From: an uncultured Lachnoclostridium sp.
Lineage (GTDB): Bacteria > Bacillota > Clostridia > Lachnospirales > Lachnospiraceae
NCBI GenBank assembly: GCA_946415315.1
Contig: CAMKRZ010000002.1
Coordinates: 186,001-250,000, forward strand
Direction: 5' to 3'
DNA length: 64,000 bases
The notes below the pieces were generated by a model. That model was not told the origin of the DNA, did not search any database, and saw only the letters and a program-made list of their open reading frames with translations. Below are positions 1-9,416 of the stretch, piece by piece. Both the position numbers and the translations under genes were made by a program. Every line of letters starts with the position of its first letter. Position 1 is the stretch's first letter.

Positions 1-1009
1 CCTGATGACCTCCGGAAAATGCAGTGAACGCGAAGCGTCCCGCATAGGGATGCCTCGGGGAGATCGGCATTTTCACGAGTTCCTCGTAACTCTCCATGAT
101 CGAGTCGATATCCGACAGTGCAAGCTCGGGGTCGATCCCGACCGCATACAGATTATAGGCGAGCGTAATAATATCCATGTTGCCGGTGCGCTCTCCGTTG
201 CCGAACAACGTGCCCTCCACGCGCTGTGCCCCCGCCATGAGCGCGAGTTCCGCACTGGCGATGCCTGTCCCGCGGTCATTGTGCGTATGTACGCTTACCG
301 TAACGAACTCGCGGTATTTCAGCCGGTCGGACACCCATTCCACCTGGTCGGCATAAACATTGGGCGTGTTCAGCTCCACAGTCTCCGGCAGGTTGATGAT
401 CGCGCGGCGTTCCGCGCACGGCTCCCACGCATCGAGTACTGCGTTGCAGATTGCCACGGCGTACTCCGGCTCCGTTCCGCTGAAACTCTCCGGGGAATAT
501 TCGAGCACAAGCTCTCCGTCAAACCGGTCCGCAAACTCCCGCACTTTCCTCGCAGCGCGGACTGCAATCTCCGTGACCTCGGCTTTTGATTTGCCGAAGA
601 CCACTTCTCTCTGCAGCACAGACGTGGGATTGTAGATGTGGAAAATGACTTTGGGCAGTCCCGAAACCGCCTGACATGTCTCCTCGATCTGTTCCGGGCG
701 GCACTGTGCTAGCACCTGGATGTAGACGTCGTCCGGCACCAGACCGTTCTCCGCCAGCGCCCTCACAAACTCCCGCTCCGTGCTCGATGCCGCAGGGAAT
801 CCGACCTCGATCTCGCGGATCCCGAGGTCACAGAGAATGCGGAACAGACGCAGTTTCTCCTCCACCGTCATGGGCTCCACGAGCGCCTGATTGCCGTCCC
901 GAAGATCTACACTGCACCACACCGGCGCCTTTGTGATCTGTGCCGACGGCCAGCGGCGCTCCGGATAGTCCGGCACCGGAAATTTGTGATATTTTCCTGG
1001 CTGTAACAT
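1..1009 (-). CDS. leuA: 2-isopropylmalate synthase / HMGL-like family, C-terminus cut off by window edge
   Basis: Manual translation of the minus strand from ATG at 1009: MLQPGKYHKFPVPDYPERRWPSAQITKAPVWCSVDLRDGNQALVEPM...VSVHTHNDRGTGIASAELALMAGAQRVEGTLFGNGERTGN, with LRDGNQ and HTHNDxG motifs. Open to the window start, so missing from the ORF track. Confidence 0.9.
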   Translation of the reverse strand, partial: MLQPGKYHKFPVPDYPERRWPSAQITKAPVWCSVDLRDGNQALVEPMTVEEKLRLFRILCDLGIREIEVGFPAASSTEREFVRALAENGLVPDDVYIQVLAQCRPEQIEETCQAVSGLPKVIFHIYNPTSVLQREVVFGKSKAEVTEIAVRAARKVREFADRFDGELVLEYSPESFSGTEPEYAVAICNAVLDAWEPCAERRAIINLPETVELNTPNVYADQVEWVSDRLKYREFVTVSVHTHNDRGTGIASAELALMAGAQRVEGTLFGNGERTGNMDIITLAYNLYAVGIDPELALSDIDSIMESYEELVKMPISPRHPYAGRFAFTAFSGGHQ

Positions 1010-1100
1010 AAAAAACTCCCCGTAAACTAACGAAGTGCTCCATACAACGCATCATATAAAGCACTTCGGTTTGTTGTTTCTCTTGTCTTAACTGCGCAGA

Positions 1101-1367
1101 TCAAAGAAGCCCGAAGCCGGTCTCAACGCCCTCGATCAGCTCGCGGAGAGCATCCTCCTCGCCCTCACCGTCGCAGACGATCTCGATCTCTTCATCCTTC
1201 TTCACCTGTGCGCTCAGAATACCAAGAACGCTCTTCGCGTTGACACGGTACTCCCGGATCACAAGATACGCCATACACGGGTATGTGAGCGCTATGCTGC
1301 TCATTTTCCCGGCGGGCTTAATGTGTAATCCCTTCTCGTTTCGTACAGTTGCCTTCCCCGTTACCAT
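1101..1367 (-). CDS. HPr-family phosphocarrier protein
   Basis: 88 aa with NEKGLHIKPAGKMSSIA (active-site His region) and NAKSVLGILS (regulatory Ser region). Confidence 0.85.
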   Translation of the reverse strand: MVTGKATVRNEKGLHIKPAGKMSSIALTYPCMAYLVIREYRVNAKSVLGILSAQVKKDEEIEIVCDGEGEEDALRELIEGVETGFGLL

Positions 1368-1443
1368 AGTTCCTCCTTCTCCGACGGCACACCCCGTACC
1401 GTCGCTACGCTCATTATGCGGATATCAAATCCGCGGTTACTCA

Positions 1444-2793
1444 TTAGGTTTCGCCGTTGTCTCCTCCCGGCTGATTGTCGCCGCCCTGATTGTCGTTGCC
1501 GCCCGGATTGTCGTTGCCGCCCGGATTGTTCTCCGTCTCATCGGGGATCAGCTCCACTAGGATCGGCACCTTCACACCGTCCTCCCTGAGGTCGTCGTCA
1601 ACGTTGGGCAGCTGGGACCGCAGCTGAATCTCCACAAGCCCCGGTTCCGTAATATCGCTGAGGTCGACATACAGGTTCAGGTCGGATTCGGTGATCTCCT
1701 GCAGGATGTCACTCAGATCACGCGCACTGAAGGAAACCGTTTCATTGGAAAATGTATATTTCAGCGTCTCCGCAAGGTTGCGGACGGTGATGGTCGCCGT
1801 GCGTACCTCAAACGGCTTGTCGCCTTCCTTCTCGACCGGAATCAGGATCGATATTGTGTCCGTAGCGGCAGCCACATACACGTTATCCGGCAGGAATCTG
1901 CCAATGGAGAATGCGCTCTCGACGACATCCTCATACAGGTCGGTCTTCTTGTATGTGACGACGATCTGATCGATCCTGTCAAGCACTTCGCGTTCCGCTG
2001 CAAGCGGAACCGTGCGTGTCCAGTCAATCTTGTCGTAATTGACTACGCGGCCTGCGATCGTTGTGAGTTCCGGAACAAGCACCACATTCTTGTTCTCGAC
2101 CGGCAGCACCAGGATGTTTACCTCGATCGTAGGTTGCGAGAGCTTAACATCCGTGAGATCGACTTCCTTGCCATTGCGATCCACTGCCGTCAGCGTTACA
2201 TCCAGCGCGTTAACGCTCTCCGTGCTTTCCTTCAGGTCAACATTGGCGACCAGGTTCGAGATCGAGTTGATCGCGTTGTTGGAGCCGGTGACATTTAACC
2301 AATATGAACTCTGGTATGTGCACTTCGCAAAATAATTCTCGGGCACACCGGAGATCTGTACCTTTACGTCCCGCCGACCTTCCTCCGACTCCTCGATCTT
2401 GCCGGTAACCATCGTCAGTGACTGCTTGGTGATCTCGATGTCGGTCTGATTCTTGTCCTTCTTCAGGTCCACATGAACCGGAACCGCATATACGCTGCTC
2501 ATCTCACGAAAGTCAATGTACGCTTCAAAATCTTCCTCCGTGATATTCTGAATGTCCGAACGACTTCCGTAGATGCGGATGGTTACGGTCTTGGCGGAAT
2601 CCGTGACGTACGTCTTGTTCTCGGTATTCACGAGATCCGCGTTTCTCTGCGCGATCGGAATGCCCGAGATGGTCTTCGTCACCTTCGGGTTGGAGAAATT
2701 GATGATCGCGATCCATACGAAAAATGCGATAGCCACCGAGACAAGCTTCATCCCGATGTTCCGCGTGAACATGGTTTTAAGCTTGTCTTTCAT
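1444..2793 (-). CDS. cdaR: CdaR / YbbR-domain protein, probable regulator of the adjacent diadenylate cyclase
   Basis: N-terminal TM (MKLVSVAIAFFVWIAIINF), YbbR-like beta-rich repeats, directly downstream of and overlapping cdaA. Start moved to Met13 of the ORF. Confidence 0.85.
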   Translation of the reverse strand: MKDKLKTMFTRNIGMKLVSVAIAFFVWIAIINFSNPKVTKTISGIPIAQRNADLVNTENKTYVTDSAKTVTIRIYGSRSDIQNITEEDFEAYIDFREMSSVYAVPVHVDLKKDKNQTDIEITKQSLTMVTGKIEESEEGRRDVKVQISGVPENYFAKCTYQSSYWLNVTGSNNAINSISNLVANVDLKESTESVNALDVTLTAVDRNGKEVDLTDVKLSQPTIEVNILVLPVENKNVVLVPELTTIAGRVVNYDKIDWTRTVPLAAEREVLDRIDQIVVTYKKTDLYEDVVESAFSIGRFLPDNVYVAAATDTISILIPVEKEGDKPFEVRTATITVRNLAETLKYTFSNETVSFSARDLSDILQEITESDLNLYVDLSDITEPGLVEIQLRSQLPNVDDDLREDGVKVPILVELIPDETENNPGGNDNPGGNDNQGGDNQPGGDNGET

Positions 2794-3640
2794 GACTGTT
2801 CCATTCCTTTCCGAATAGTCTCCGTGCACCGGTCGCCTTGTTCTGGCACGCGTTCAGCTTGCTCCGAAGCAGGTTCTCATCGACATCCCGGATCAACTGT
2901 CCGCGCTGTGCCAGAGCCACTTTACCGGTCTCCTCGGACACGATGATAGTCAGGCAGTCGGACACCTCACTCACGCCGACGCCGGCGCGATGGCGGGTAC
3001 CGAGTTCCTTGGAGAGACGCATATTTTCCGAAACCGGCAAAATACAGGTCGCTGCCACGGCACGGTTGCCGCGCACGATCACCGCGCCGTCATGGAGCGG
3101 TGTATTGTGTTCGAAAATGTTGATGAGCAACGCACTCGTCACAAGAGAATCCAGTGCGATACCGGTCTTCTCGTACTCTTCCAGCGAAACTTTCTCCTCA
3201 ATGACGATCAGGGCGCCGGTGTTGACGCTCGCCATCGAGAGTACCGCAGCAATGATCTCCTCGCGCGTCTCATCCGAGAATCGCTCTCCCGCGCTCTTGC
3301 TCGTGCCGAAGAAGCCGACGAAACGGTTCTGTCCGAGTTGCTCGAGAGCCCGACGCAGTTCCGGCTGGAATATGATAAAGATTGCAATGATACCTACGCT
3401 GATGGCGTTTCGGAAAATCCACAGGATCGCCGAAAACTCGAAGATCGTTGCCACAAACCACACGATCAGCAGCGTCACAAGACCTTTTACGAGATACCAT
3501 GCGCGCGTACGCTGCACCCAGTTGATCAAGTGATAAATGAGGAACGCGATCAGCAATATCTCGATGACATCCGTCACCGCGAATTTCGGCATGGAAACCC
3601 AGTCAAATGACTGTTTCACGCTGTCCAGAAGTCCTCTCAT
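2777..3640 (-). CDS. cdaA: Diadenylate cyclase CdaA
   Basis: Three N-terminal TM segments plus DAC domain motifs LHDGAVIVRGNRAVAA and LGTRHRAGVGVSE. Confidence 0.95.
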   Translation of the reverse strand: MRGLLDSVKQSFDWVSMPKFAVTDVIEILLIAFLIYHLINWVQRTRAWYLVKGLVTLLIVWFVATIFEFSAILWIFRNAISVGIIAIFIIFQPELRRALEQLGQNRFVGFFGTSKSAGERFSDETREEIIAAVLSMASVNTGALIVIEEKVSLEEYEKTGIALDSLVTSALLINIFEHNTPLHDGAVIVRGNRAVAATCILPVSENMRLSKELGTRHRAGVGVSEVSDCLTIIVSEETGKVALAQRGQLIRDVDENLLRSKLNACQNKATGARRLFGKEWNSHERQA

Positions 3641-3655
3641 CGCTGTTCCTCCGGG

Positions 3656-5224
3656 TTACAGGTAATCGTCCTCGTCCGCAGCAGCCGAAGCCGCTTTGGG
3701 TGTATCCTTTCCTTGATCCGCATAATATCCGCGGATCACCTCTTCCTCATCTTCGTCATCATCGTCGGCAGGCGCTTCGCGATCCGCCGTGCCGGCTTTA
3801 TTTTCGGTTCCGGGATAGTACCCCCGGATCACTTCTTCCTCGTCATCGTCATCCTCGAAGTCATCGAGATCAGCTGTCGAAGGCTTGCGTACCGGCTGCG
3901 CGGCGGTCTTTCTGCTTCCCGACGACACGCGGCTCCAGCCTGCATTGCTGTCCGCTAAGATAACGTCATCGTCCGCATCATCCTCCTCGGGAGCACTCGC
4001 CACGTAACTTCCCCGTCCGGCTTTCCGCACGTTATCCTCATCACCGCGCTTTCCGGCTACGCTTCCGGCGCGCTCTCCGACGCGCGTACCGTAGCGCTTG
4101 GAAGGTTTCAGATCATCGATGCTGAGATCGTCTCCGAACTCGTCAGCCTCTTCCTCTTCTTCCCTCTCGCGCTCCGCCTCTGCCTTCTTCTTGCGCAGCG
4201 TAGGCGATCCGCCGGCGTCGTTGTCACCGTACTCGATCAGTCCCAGAGCAGCGTCTTCATATTCATCCTCATCATCGTCGTCCGTACGACGGCGACGGAT
4301 AACCTTCTTCTCCTTGCGCTTCGGCGCGCCGGCCTTAATCTTCGGCACAGCCTTGACGTAGTAGTAATAATCATCGTCCTCGAACTCCACATTTTCCGCC
4401 GCGGAATACTGAAGCGTGCGGGCGAAGAACAGGATCACGAGGGAAACACCGGCGCAGATCAGGCAGGCGATCACCATGCCCGCAATACTGATGCCGAGAT
4501 CGTACCGCAGATCCCCGATGATATATCCGAGGATCATCACACCGGTACCTACGGCGATACTGATCTCAAACGCAAAATCCATGCGGATACGACGGATAAA
4601 ATACACGACCGTAATGACTACCGCAAGGATCAGCATCGTCACATACATGGCCGGATTGGCGATCAGATCCTTAACGAAATCCATATAGATCGCCTGCATA
4701 TCCACTTCTTCCTTCGGGATTTCAAACGGGATATTATCCTTCGCGTAATGAAGCGTATTGTAGGCAAATACACCGCAGCAGACGGACACGATCGATACCG
4801 GGGTTCCGAACAGTCCGAGAAGGATCGGAACGATATACGGAAAACCGTATGTCTGCAGGATCGGCACGGCAAGCACCACTGCCCCGTACTTCGGCGTGAA
4901 CCGGATAAAGAAGCAGTAGAACACCAGAAACAGCGCGAACACGATGATCGTAAGGATCAGCGAGTTCTCGGAAGATGCATAAATCTGCATCGATACGTAC
5001 ACCGCCGCGATGATCACCATCAGCGACGAAGGAAGTACGGCGCAGATGCCGGACAGTGCCAGCAGGATCGCGCTCTTGCCGAGCGTCGGATTGTAATCAA
5101 GCACGCTGTGCATGCGGTTGAATGCAAGATAACACAGAACGAAGCGAGCGGCGAGATTGATCCAGAACGCATACTTCTGATACAGTGCGGTTATCTTCGC
5201 ACGAAGTTCAAAAATCAGCATCAT
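3656..5224 (-). CDS. Uncharacterised polytopic membrane protein with long acidic low-complexity C-terminal tail
   Basis: 522 aa; about 300 residues of TM segments, then a D/E-rich tail containing DDDDEEEVIRGYYPG and DDDDEDEEEVIRGYYAD. Confidence 0.75.
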   Translation of the reverse strand: MMLIFELRAKITALYQKYAFWINLAARFVLCYLAFNRMHSVLDYNPTLGKSAILLALSGICAVLPSSLMVIIAAVYVSMQIYASSENSLILTIIVFALFLVFYCFFIRFTPKYGAVVLAVPILQTYGFPYIVPILLGLFGTPVSIVSVCCGVFAYNTLHYAKDNIPFEIPKEEVDMQAIYMDFVKDLIANPAMYVTMLILAVVITVVYFIRRIRMDFAFEISIAVGTGVMILGYIIGDLRYDLGISIAGMVIACLICAGVSLVILFFARTLQYSAAENVEFEDDDYYYYVKAVPKIKAGAPKRKEKKVIRRRRTDDDDEDEYEDAALGLIEYGDNDAGGSPTLRKKKAEAEREREEEEEADEFGDDLSIDDLKPSKRYGTRVGERAGSVAGKRGDEDNVRKAGRGSYVASAPEEDDADDDVILADSNAGWSRVSSGSRKTAAQPVRKPSTADLDDFEDDDDEEEVIRGYYPGTENKAGTADREAPADDDDEDEEEVIRGYYADQGKDTPKAASAAADEDDYL

Positions 5225-5237
5225 CGGATTGTTCCCC

Positions 5238-5657
5238 CTATTCCTCTTCCATATCCTTGATCCACTCTTCCTTCTCCTCGATCTTGCGAACCTTACCGAG
5301 GATACGGTAGTAGTTGTTCAACCGGTTATGCGCATGCATATACGAGATCCGGTATGAGATCCATGTGACAACCACAGCCAGAATAACCAGGATCAGATAG
5401 CCCCCGAGCACCAGACTTCCGAGCAGCTTGTAGTTCAGGCTCAGCGCATTGTCCAGAAAGAATTCCATCTGGTAACAGAAGATCATGACCAGAAGGAGGA
5501 TGGAACCGAATGTTACTGCAAGAATGGTCTTGATGATCTCGTGACGCAGATAGTCCGACTTGAAGTAGTTGGCAACCTTCATGTCCTCGATGCCTTCCTC
5601 GGAACGCTCATAGATCGCGAGTTTCGTCATCAGACGTATTTTCTCATTGTTGATCAT
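5238..5657 (-). CDS. Small membrane protein of unknown function
   Basis: 139 aa with two hydrophobic segments; adjacent and co-directional with the previous gene. Confidence 0.65.
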   Translation of the reverse strand: MINNEKIRLMTKLAIYERSEEGIEDMKVANYFKSDYLRHEIIKTILAVTFGSILLLVMIFCYQMEFFLDNALSLNYKLLGSLVLGGYLILVILAVVVTWISYRISYMHAHNRLNNYYRILGKVRKIEEKEEWIKDMEEE

Positions 5658-5782
5658 AATTCTACCTCGATACGGTAATCATAATGCCCCTTGCGCCATG
5701 CTTCAGCGCCCCACATCGCCGTCAGCGCACAGATATCGACATTACTGCATAAATAGTACCATACTTCTCGGGAAATAGCAAC

Positions 5783-5825
5783 AAAAAGCGGCTGTCCATG
5801 CATTTTTTCTGTGCAGAACAGCCGC
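5783..5825 (-). terminator. Rho-independent terminator downstream of degV-family gene
   Basis: Stem GCGGCTGT/ACAGCCGC followed on the minus strand by TTTTTG. Confidence 0.7.
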
Positions 5826-5884
5826 AAAATTATCGATTACCATGACTTGTCAGCCGACAAACCGTTCTCCGCCTCACAAAGCGC

Positions 5885-6754
5885 TCATTTTACGTAGAAC
5901 AAAATGCCGATCGTGCCCGGTCCGCAGTGGCTGGAGATCACGCCGCCGGCATGCGTCTCGCAGATTTCATCGAAGATTCCGAGCTCGCTGAGGAACTGTC
6001 TTGCACGTGCCGGGATTTCCGGGTCACAGATGGAATACGTGATAAACACGCGCTTCGTCTCCGCGTTGGCAAGCTCCTCCCGAAGATCATTCATATAGCG
6101 CTCCAGGGAGGAATACATATTGCCGCGATACTTTCTCGCGACGCCCATTTTCCCGTTGTTCACCGCGATCATAGGATGGATCTTCAGCGCGTTTCCGAGA
6201 AATGCCGCCACGGAACTGCAGCGACCGCCGCGCGCCAGATAGGTGAGCGTATCGATGATGAAACTCGCGCGCACGCGATCCCGGGCCGCATTGATCTTCT
6301 CGACGATCTCCTCCGCTGTCGCTCCCGCTTCCGCCATCTCCGCCGCCCGGAGTACCTGAAGCCCGATTCCCGTGGAAAGGTTCATCGAGTTGATCACGAA
6401 CAGCCTCTTGTACTCCTTGTCCGCGGCAAACATGCGCACCACATTGCAGGTCGTGCTCATGTCCTCCGAAATGCCGATGAAAATGATGTCGTCCCCTGCT
6501 TCCATGAGCGGTGTAAGGCGCTTCTCCAGCACCTCAAATGTCGCAGCTGCGGTTCCGGGAGTCGTCTTGTTCGCATCCGCCCAGGCAAAGATTTCCTCCG
6601 GTGTCGTCTCCTCACCGTCGTAATAACTCTTGCCGTCCATCACGATACACAACGGCAGTACGAGAATGTTGTGCTCCCCGATCTGTTCCGGAGACAGATC
6701 ACACGTGCTGTCCGCAACAATCCGAACGTTACCCATAGTTTTCCTCCGACCCAC
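5885..6754 (-). CDS. DegV family protein (fatty-acid binding)
   Basis: VRIVADSTCDLSPEQ N-terminus, TSAATFEVLE-like region, CGPGTIGILFY C-terminus. Confidence 0.9.
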   Translation of the reverse strand: MGRRKTMGNVRIVADSTCDLSPEQIGEHNILVLPLCIVMDGKSYYDGEETTPEEIFAWADANKTTPGTAAATFEVLEKRLTPLMEAGDDIIFIGISEDMSTTCNVVRMFAADKEYKRLFVINSMNLSTGIGLQVLRAAEMAEAGATAEEIVEKINAARDRVRASFIIDTLTYLARGGRCSSVAAFLGNALKIHPMIAVNNGKMGVARKYRGNMYSSLERYMNDLREELANAETKRVFITYSICDPEIPARARQFLSELGIFDEICETHAGGVISSHCGPGTIGILFYVK

Positions 6755-6995
6755 GCCGTGCGCCGGCGTTCATTTTCTTTCTCGAAAATGAAGTACCGTC
6801 CGCTTCCGGCATCCGTATCGTTTTTCCTGTCCGCGCATACGCACTTGCGCGGGTTACCATTTCATTATAATTCTCTGACCGAGTATTGCAACCGATACGG
6901 GCCTGTTTTTGCCGTGCAAATTCTTATATTTTTATAAACTCCGCGTGGGAACGTCCGGTTTTCCGCCGTTCAGCGGAAATTCCCGGAAACGAACA

Positions 6996-7021
6996 AACCG
7001 CCCCGGCTGATCCGGAGCGGT
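6996..7021 (-). terminator. Terminator downstream of efp
   Basis: Stem ACCGCTCCGG/CCGGGGCGGT on minus followed by TTTG. Confidence 0.6.
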
Positions 7022-7055
7022 TTTCATCATTGTTCTGCTGTAATTCGGCGGTCGA

Positions 7056-7613
7056 TCAGACGCGCTTCATGTACTCACCGGTACGGGTATCGATCTGGAT
7101 CTTCTCACCCTCGTTTACGAAGAGCGGAACCAGAACCGTTGCGCCGGTCTCCACGATCGCGGGCTTCGTAGCACCGGTAGCGGTGTCACCCTTGAAGCCG
7201 GGCTCGGTCGAAGTGATCTCAAGCTCTACGAACATCGGAGGCTCGATTGCGAACACCTGGCCCTGATGCGAAAGCATCTTGACCATGTCGTTCTCCTTGA
7301 CAAACTTGAGGGCATCACCGACCTGATCCGCGGTCATTGCGATCTGGTCATAGGTCTCATTGTTCATGAAATTATACATATCGCCGTCTGCATACAGATA
7401 CTGCATGTCAAGACGCTCGATGTGCGCCTGCGGGAACTTCTCGGTCGGACGGAAGGTTCTTTCAACAACACCGCCGTTCTTGATATCCTTCAGCTTGGTA
7501 CGCACGAATGCAGCACCTTTGCCGGGCTTTACATGCTGAAACTCCACTACCTGATACACGCCATTGTCGATCTCAAGCGTTACGCCGTTTCTGAATTCAC
7601 CTGCTGATAACAT
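7056..7613 (-). CDS. efp: Translation elongation factor P
   Basis: [55 protein letters not shown]. Confidence 0.97.
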   Translation of the reverse strand: MLSAGEFRNGVTLEIDNGVYQVVEFQHVKPGKGAAFVRTKLKDIKNGGVVERTFRPTEKFPQAHIERLDMQYLYADGDMYNFMNNETYDQIAMTADQVGDALKFVKENDMVKMLSHQGQVFAIEPPMFVELEITSTEPGFKGDTATGATKPAIVETGATVLVPLFVNEGEKIQIDTRTGEYMKRV

Positions 7614-7775
7614 ATTAGGTTAATCCTCCTATCAAAGACTTCAATTAAGTTTATCCCATTTGCCGCACATTTGCAACATTTTTTTCATTTCCGACGCTCC
7701 CGCCCCGGAAAATGAACCTTCTCCGCTTTCTCCGAACCGTATCTGCGGGTATCCCGCAGGATTCACTTCCGCGTC

Positions 7776-8858
7776 TCAGCCGACCGGAACCTCGATCAGT
7801 TCCTTCGGCGAACCGGTCAGGTTTTCGCACCCGTCTTCGGTGACGAGAACGAGATCTTCGATGCGGACGCCGCCGAAGCTTTCCACGTAGATTCCCGGCT
7901 CAACGGTCATCATGCTGCCCGCGCGCACGATCTCCTCACTCCGCGCGTTCGCGTACGGAGGCTCGTGGATCTCCAGGCCGACACTGTGTCCGAGTCCGTG
8001 GCCGAAGCAACCTTCGTAGCCGGCCTCGTTGATGATCGCGCGTGCAATGCCGTCGATCTCCCTGCCCGTCATTCCGCCGTGAATCTGCTCCAGGACAGCA
8101 GTCTGTGCGCGCAGCACGGTCTCATAAATGTTCCTCTGCTTCTCGTCCGCATGTCCGAGCACGACCGTTCTGGTCATATCCGAGCAGTATCCTTCGTAAA
8201 TGCAGCCGAAGTCCATCGTGACAAGATCGCCCTCCTGCAGCCGCCGTCCGCCGGGGATGGCATGCGGCATCGACGAGTTCACGCCGGAGGCCACGATTGG
8301 CGAGAAACTGTTCCCCGAGGCTCCCTCCATGCACATGTAGTACGTGAGCTTCGCGGCGATCTTCAGCTCCGTTACACCGGGCTTTACGTCGTTCAGGATT
8401 TTCGAAAATGCAATGTCGCCGATCTGCTCCGCGCGGCGAAGCTTCGTCAGCTCGTCCGCGGTCTTGATCTTCCGAAGTTCGATGAGAACATTGTCGACCG
8501 GGATCAATTCCTGCGAACAGGCCTTCCGCATCGCCTCATACTCACCGTACGTTGTGATGTCCCTCTCAAATGCGGCGCGCACGGAACCGTGCTCCGCAAG
8601 TATTTTAGCGATCAGGTCCTGGTACGTCGTTCCGGCAACATCGAGGATCTCGCAGTCCTTTGCCTCCGCCTTCGCCTGAAACAGAAACCGGAAATCCGTG
8701 AGCAGCGAGGCTGTTCCGTCCTTCGTGAGCACCAGCACTCCGGTGTCGTTCGTATAACCGGTGAGATACCGGATATTGGCCGTATCCCGTACGATCATTG
8801 CGTCCGCTCCCGACTCGGCAAGAATCGGCAGCGCATGCTCCCATTGTTTCATCAACAT
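7776..8858 (-). CDS. M24-family Xaa-Pro aminopeptidase
   Basis: MDFGCIYEGYCSDMTRTVVLG, GHGLGHSVGLEIHEPP, MMTVEPGIYV metal-site motifs. Confidence 0.93.
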   Translation of the reverse strand: MLMKQWEHALPILAESGADAMIVRDTANIRYLTGYTNDTGVLVLTKDGTASLLTDFRFLFQAKAEAKDCEILDVAGTTYQDLIAKILAEHGSVRAAFERDITTYGEYEAMRKACSQELIPVDNVLIELRKIKTADELTKLRRAEQIGDIAFSKILNDVKPGVTELKIAAKLTYYMCMEGASGNSFSPIVASGVNSSMPHAIPGGRRLQEGDLVTMDFGCIYEGYCSDMTRTVVLGHADEKQRNIYETVLRAQTAVLEQIHGGMTGREIDGIARAIINEAGYEGCFGHGLGHSVGLEIHEPPYANARSEEIVRAGSMMTVEPGIYVESFGGVRIEDLVLVTEDGCENLTGSPKELIEVPVG

Positions 8859-8878
8859 CCTCCCTCGCGCGTTCTCTT

Positions 8879-9346
8879 TTATCTGTTCTCTTTCGCGCGT
8901 TCCTGCGTAATATGGATGATCAGATCCATTGCATCCGCGTAGCCTTCTATGCCGCGCCCGTACACCTGACGGTCGCAGGCGTTGGCCGTCACGCTGTTGC
9001 TCCGGAACGGCTCGCGCTTATAAATATTCGTCAAATGAACCTCAATCTTCGGCACGGACAGCATCAGCAGCGCATCGTAGATCGCGTAGCTGTAGTGCGT
9101 GTACGCCGCAGGATTGATGATCACGCCGCAGTAGTTGCCCTGCATCGCGCGATTCAGGCGCGTGACGATCTCCCCTTCCGAATTGCTCTGGAAAATCTCG
9201 ACAAGGTACCCCCTCTTTTGTGCCTCCGCACGGCAGAATGCCTGCAGATCGTCATATGTTTCATGACCGTATATCTCCGGCTCTCTCTTGCCGAGCATGG
9301 CAAGATTCGGACCGTTTACGATCAGCAAAGTCTTCGCTGGTGCCAT
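8879..9346 (-). CDS. aroQ: Type II 3-dehydroquinate dehydratase
   Basis: LLIVNGPNLAMLGKREPEIYG, QSNSEGEIV, INPAAYTHYSYAI, EVHLTNIYKREPFR. Confidence 0.95.
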   Translation of the reverse strand: MAPAKTLLIVNGPNLAMLGKREPEIYGHETYDDLQAFCRAEAQKRGYLVEIFQSNSEGEIVTRLNRAMQGNYCGVIINPAAYTHYSYAIYDALLMLSVPKIEVHLTNIYKREPFRSNSVTANACDRQVYGRGIEGYADAMDLIIHITQERAKENR

Positions 9347-9416
9347 ATTGCCTCCTTTGTGCCCGTGTTATGCTGCCGGTCGATTGTACTCCGTACAAGT
9401 GTGAAGCAGCATTTTC

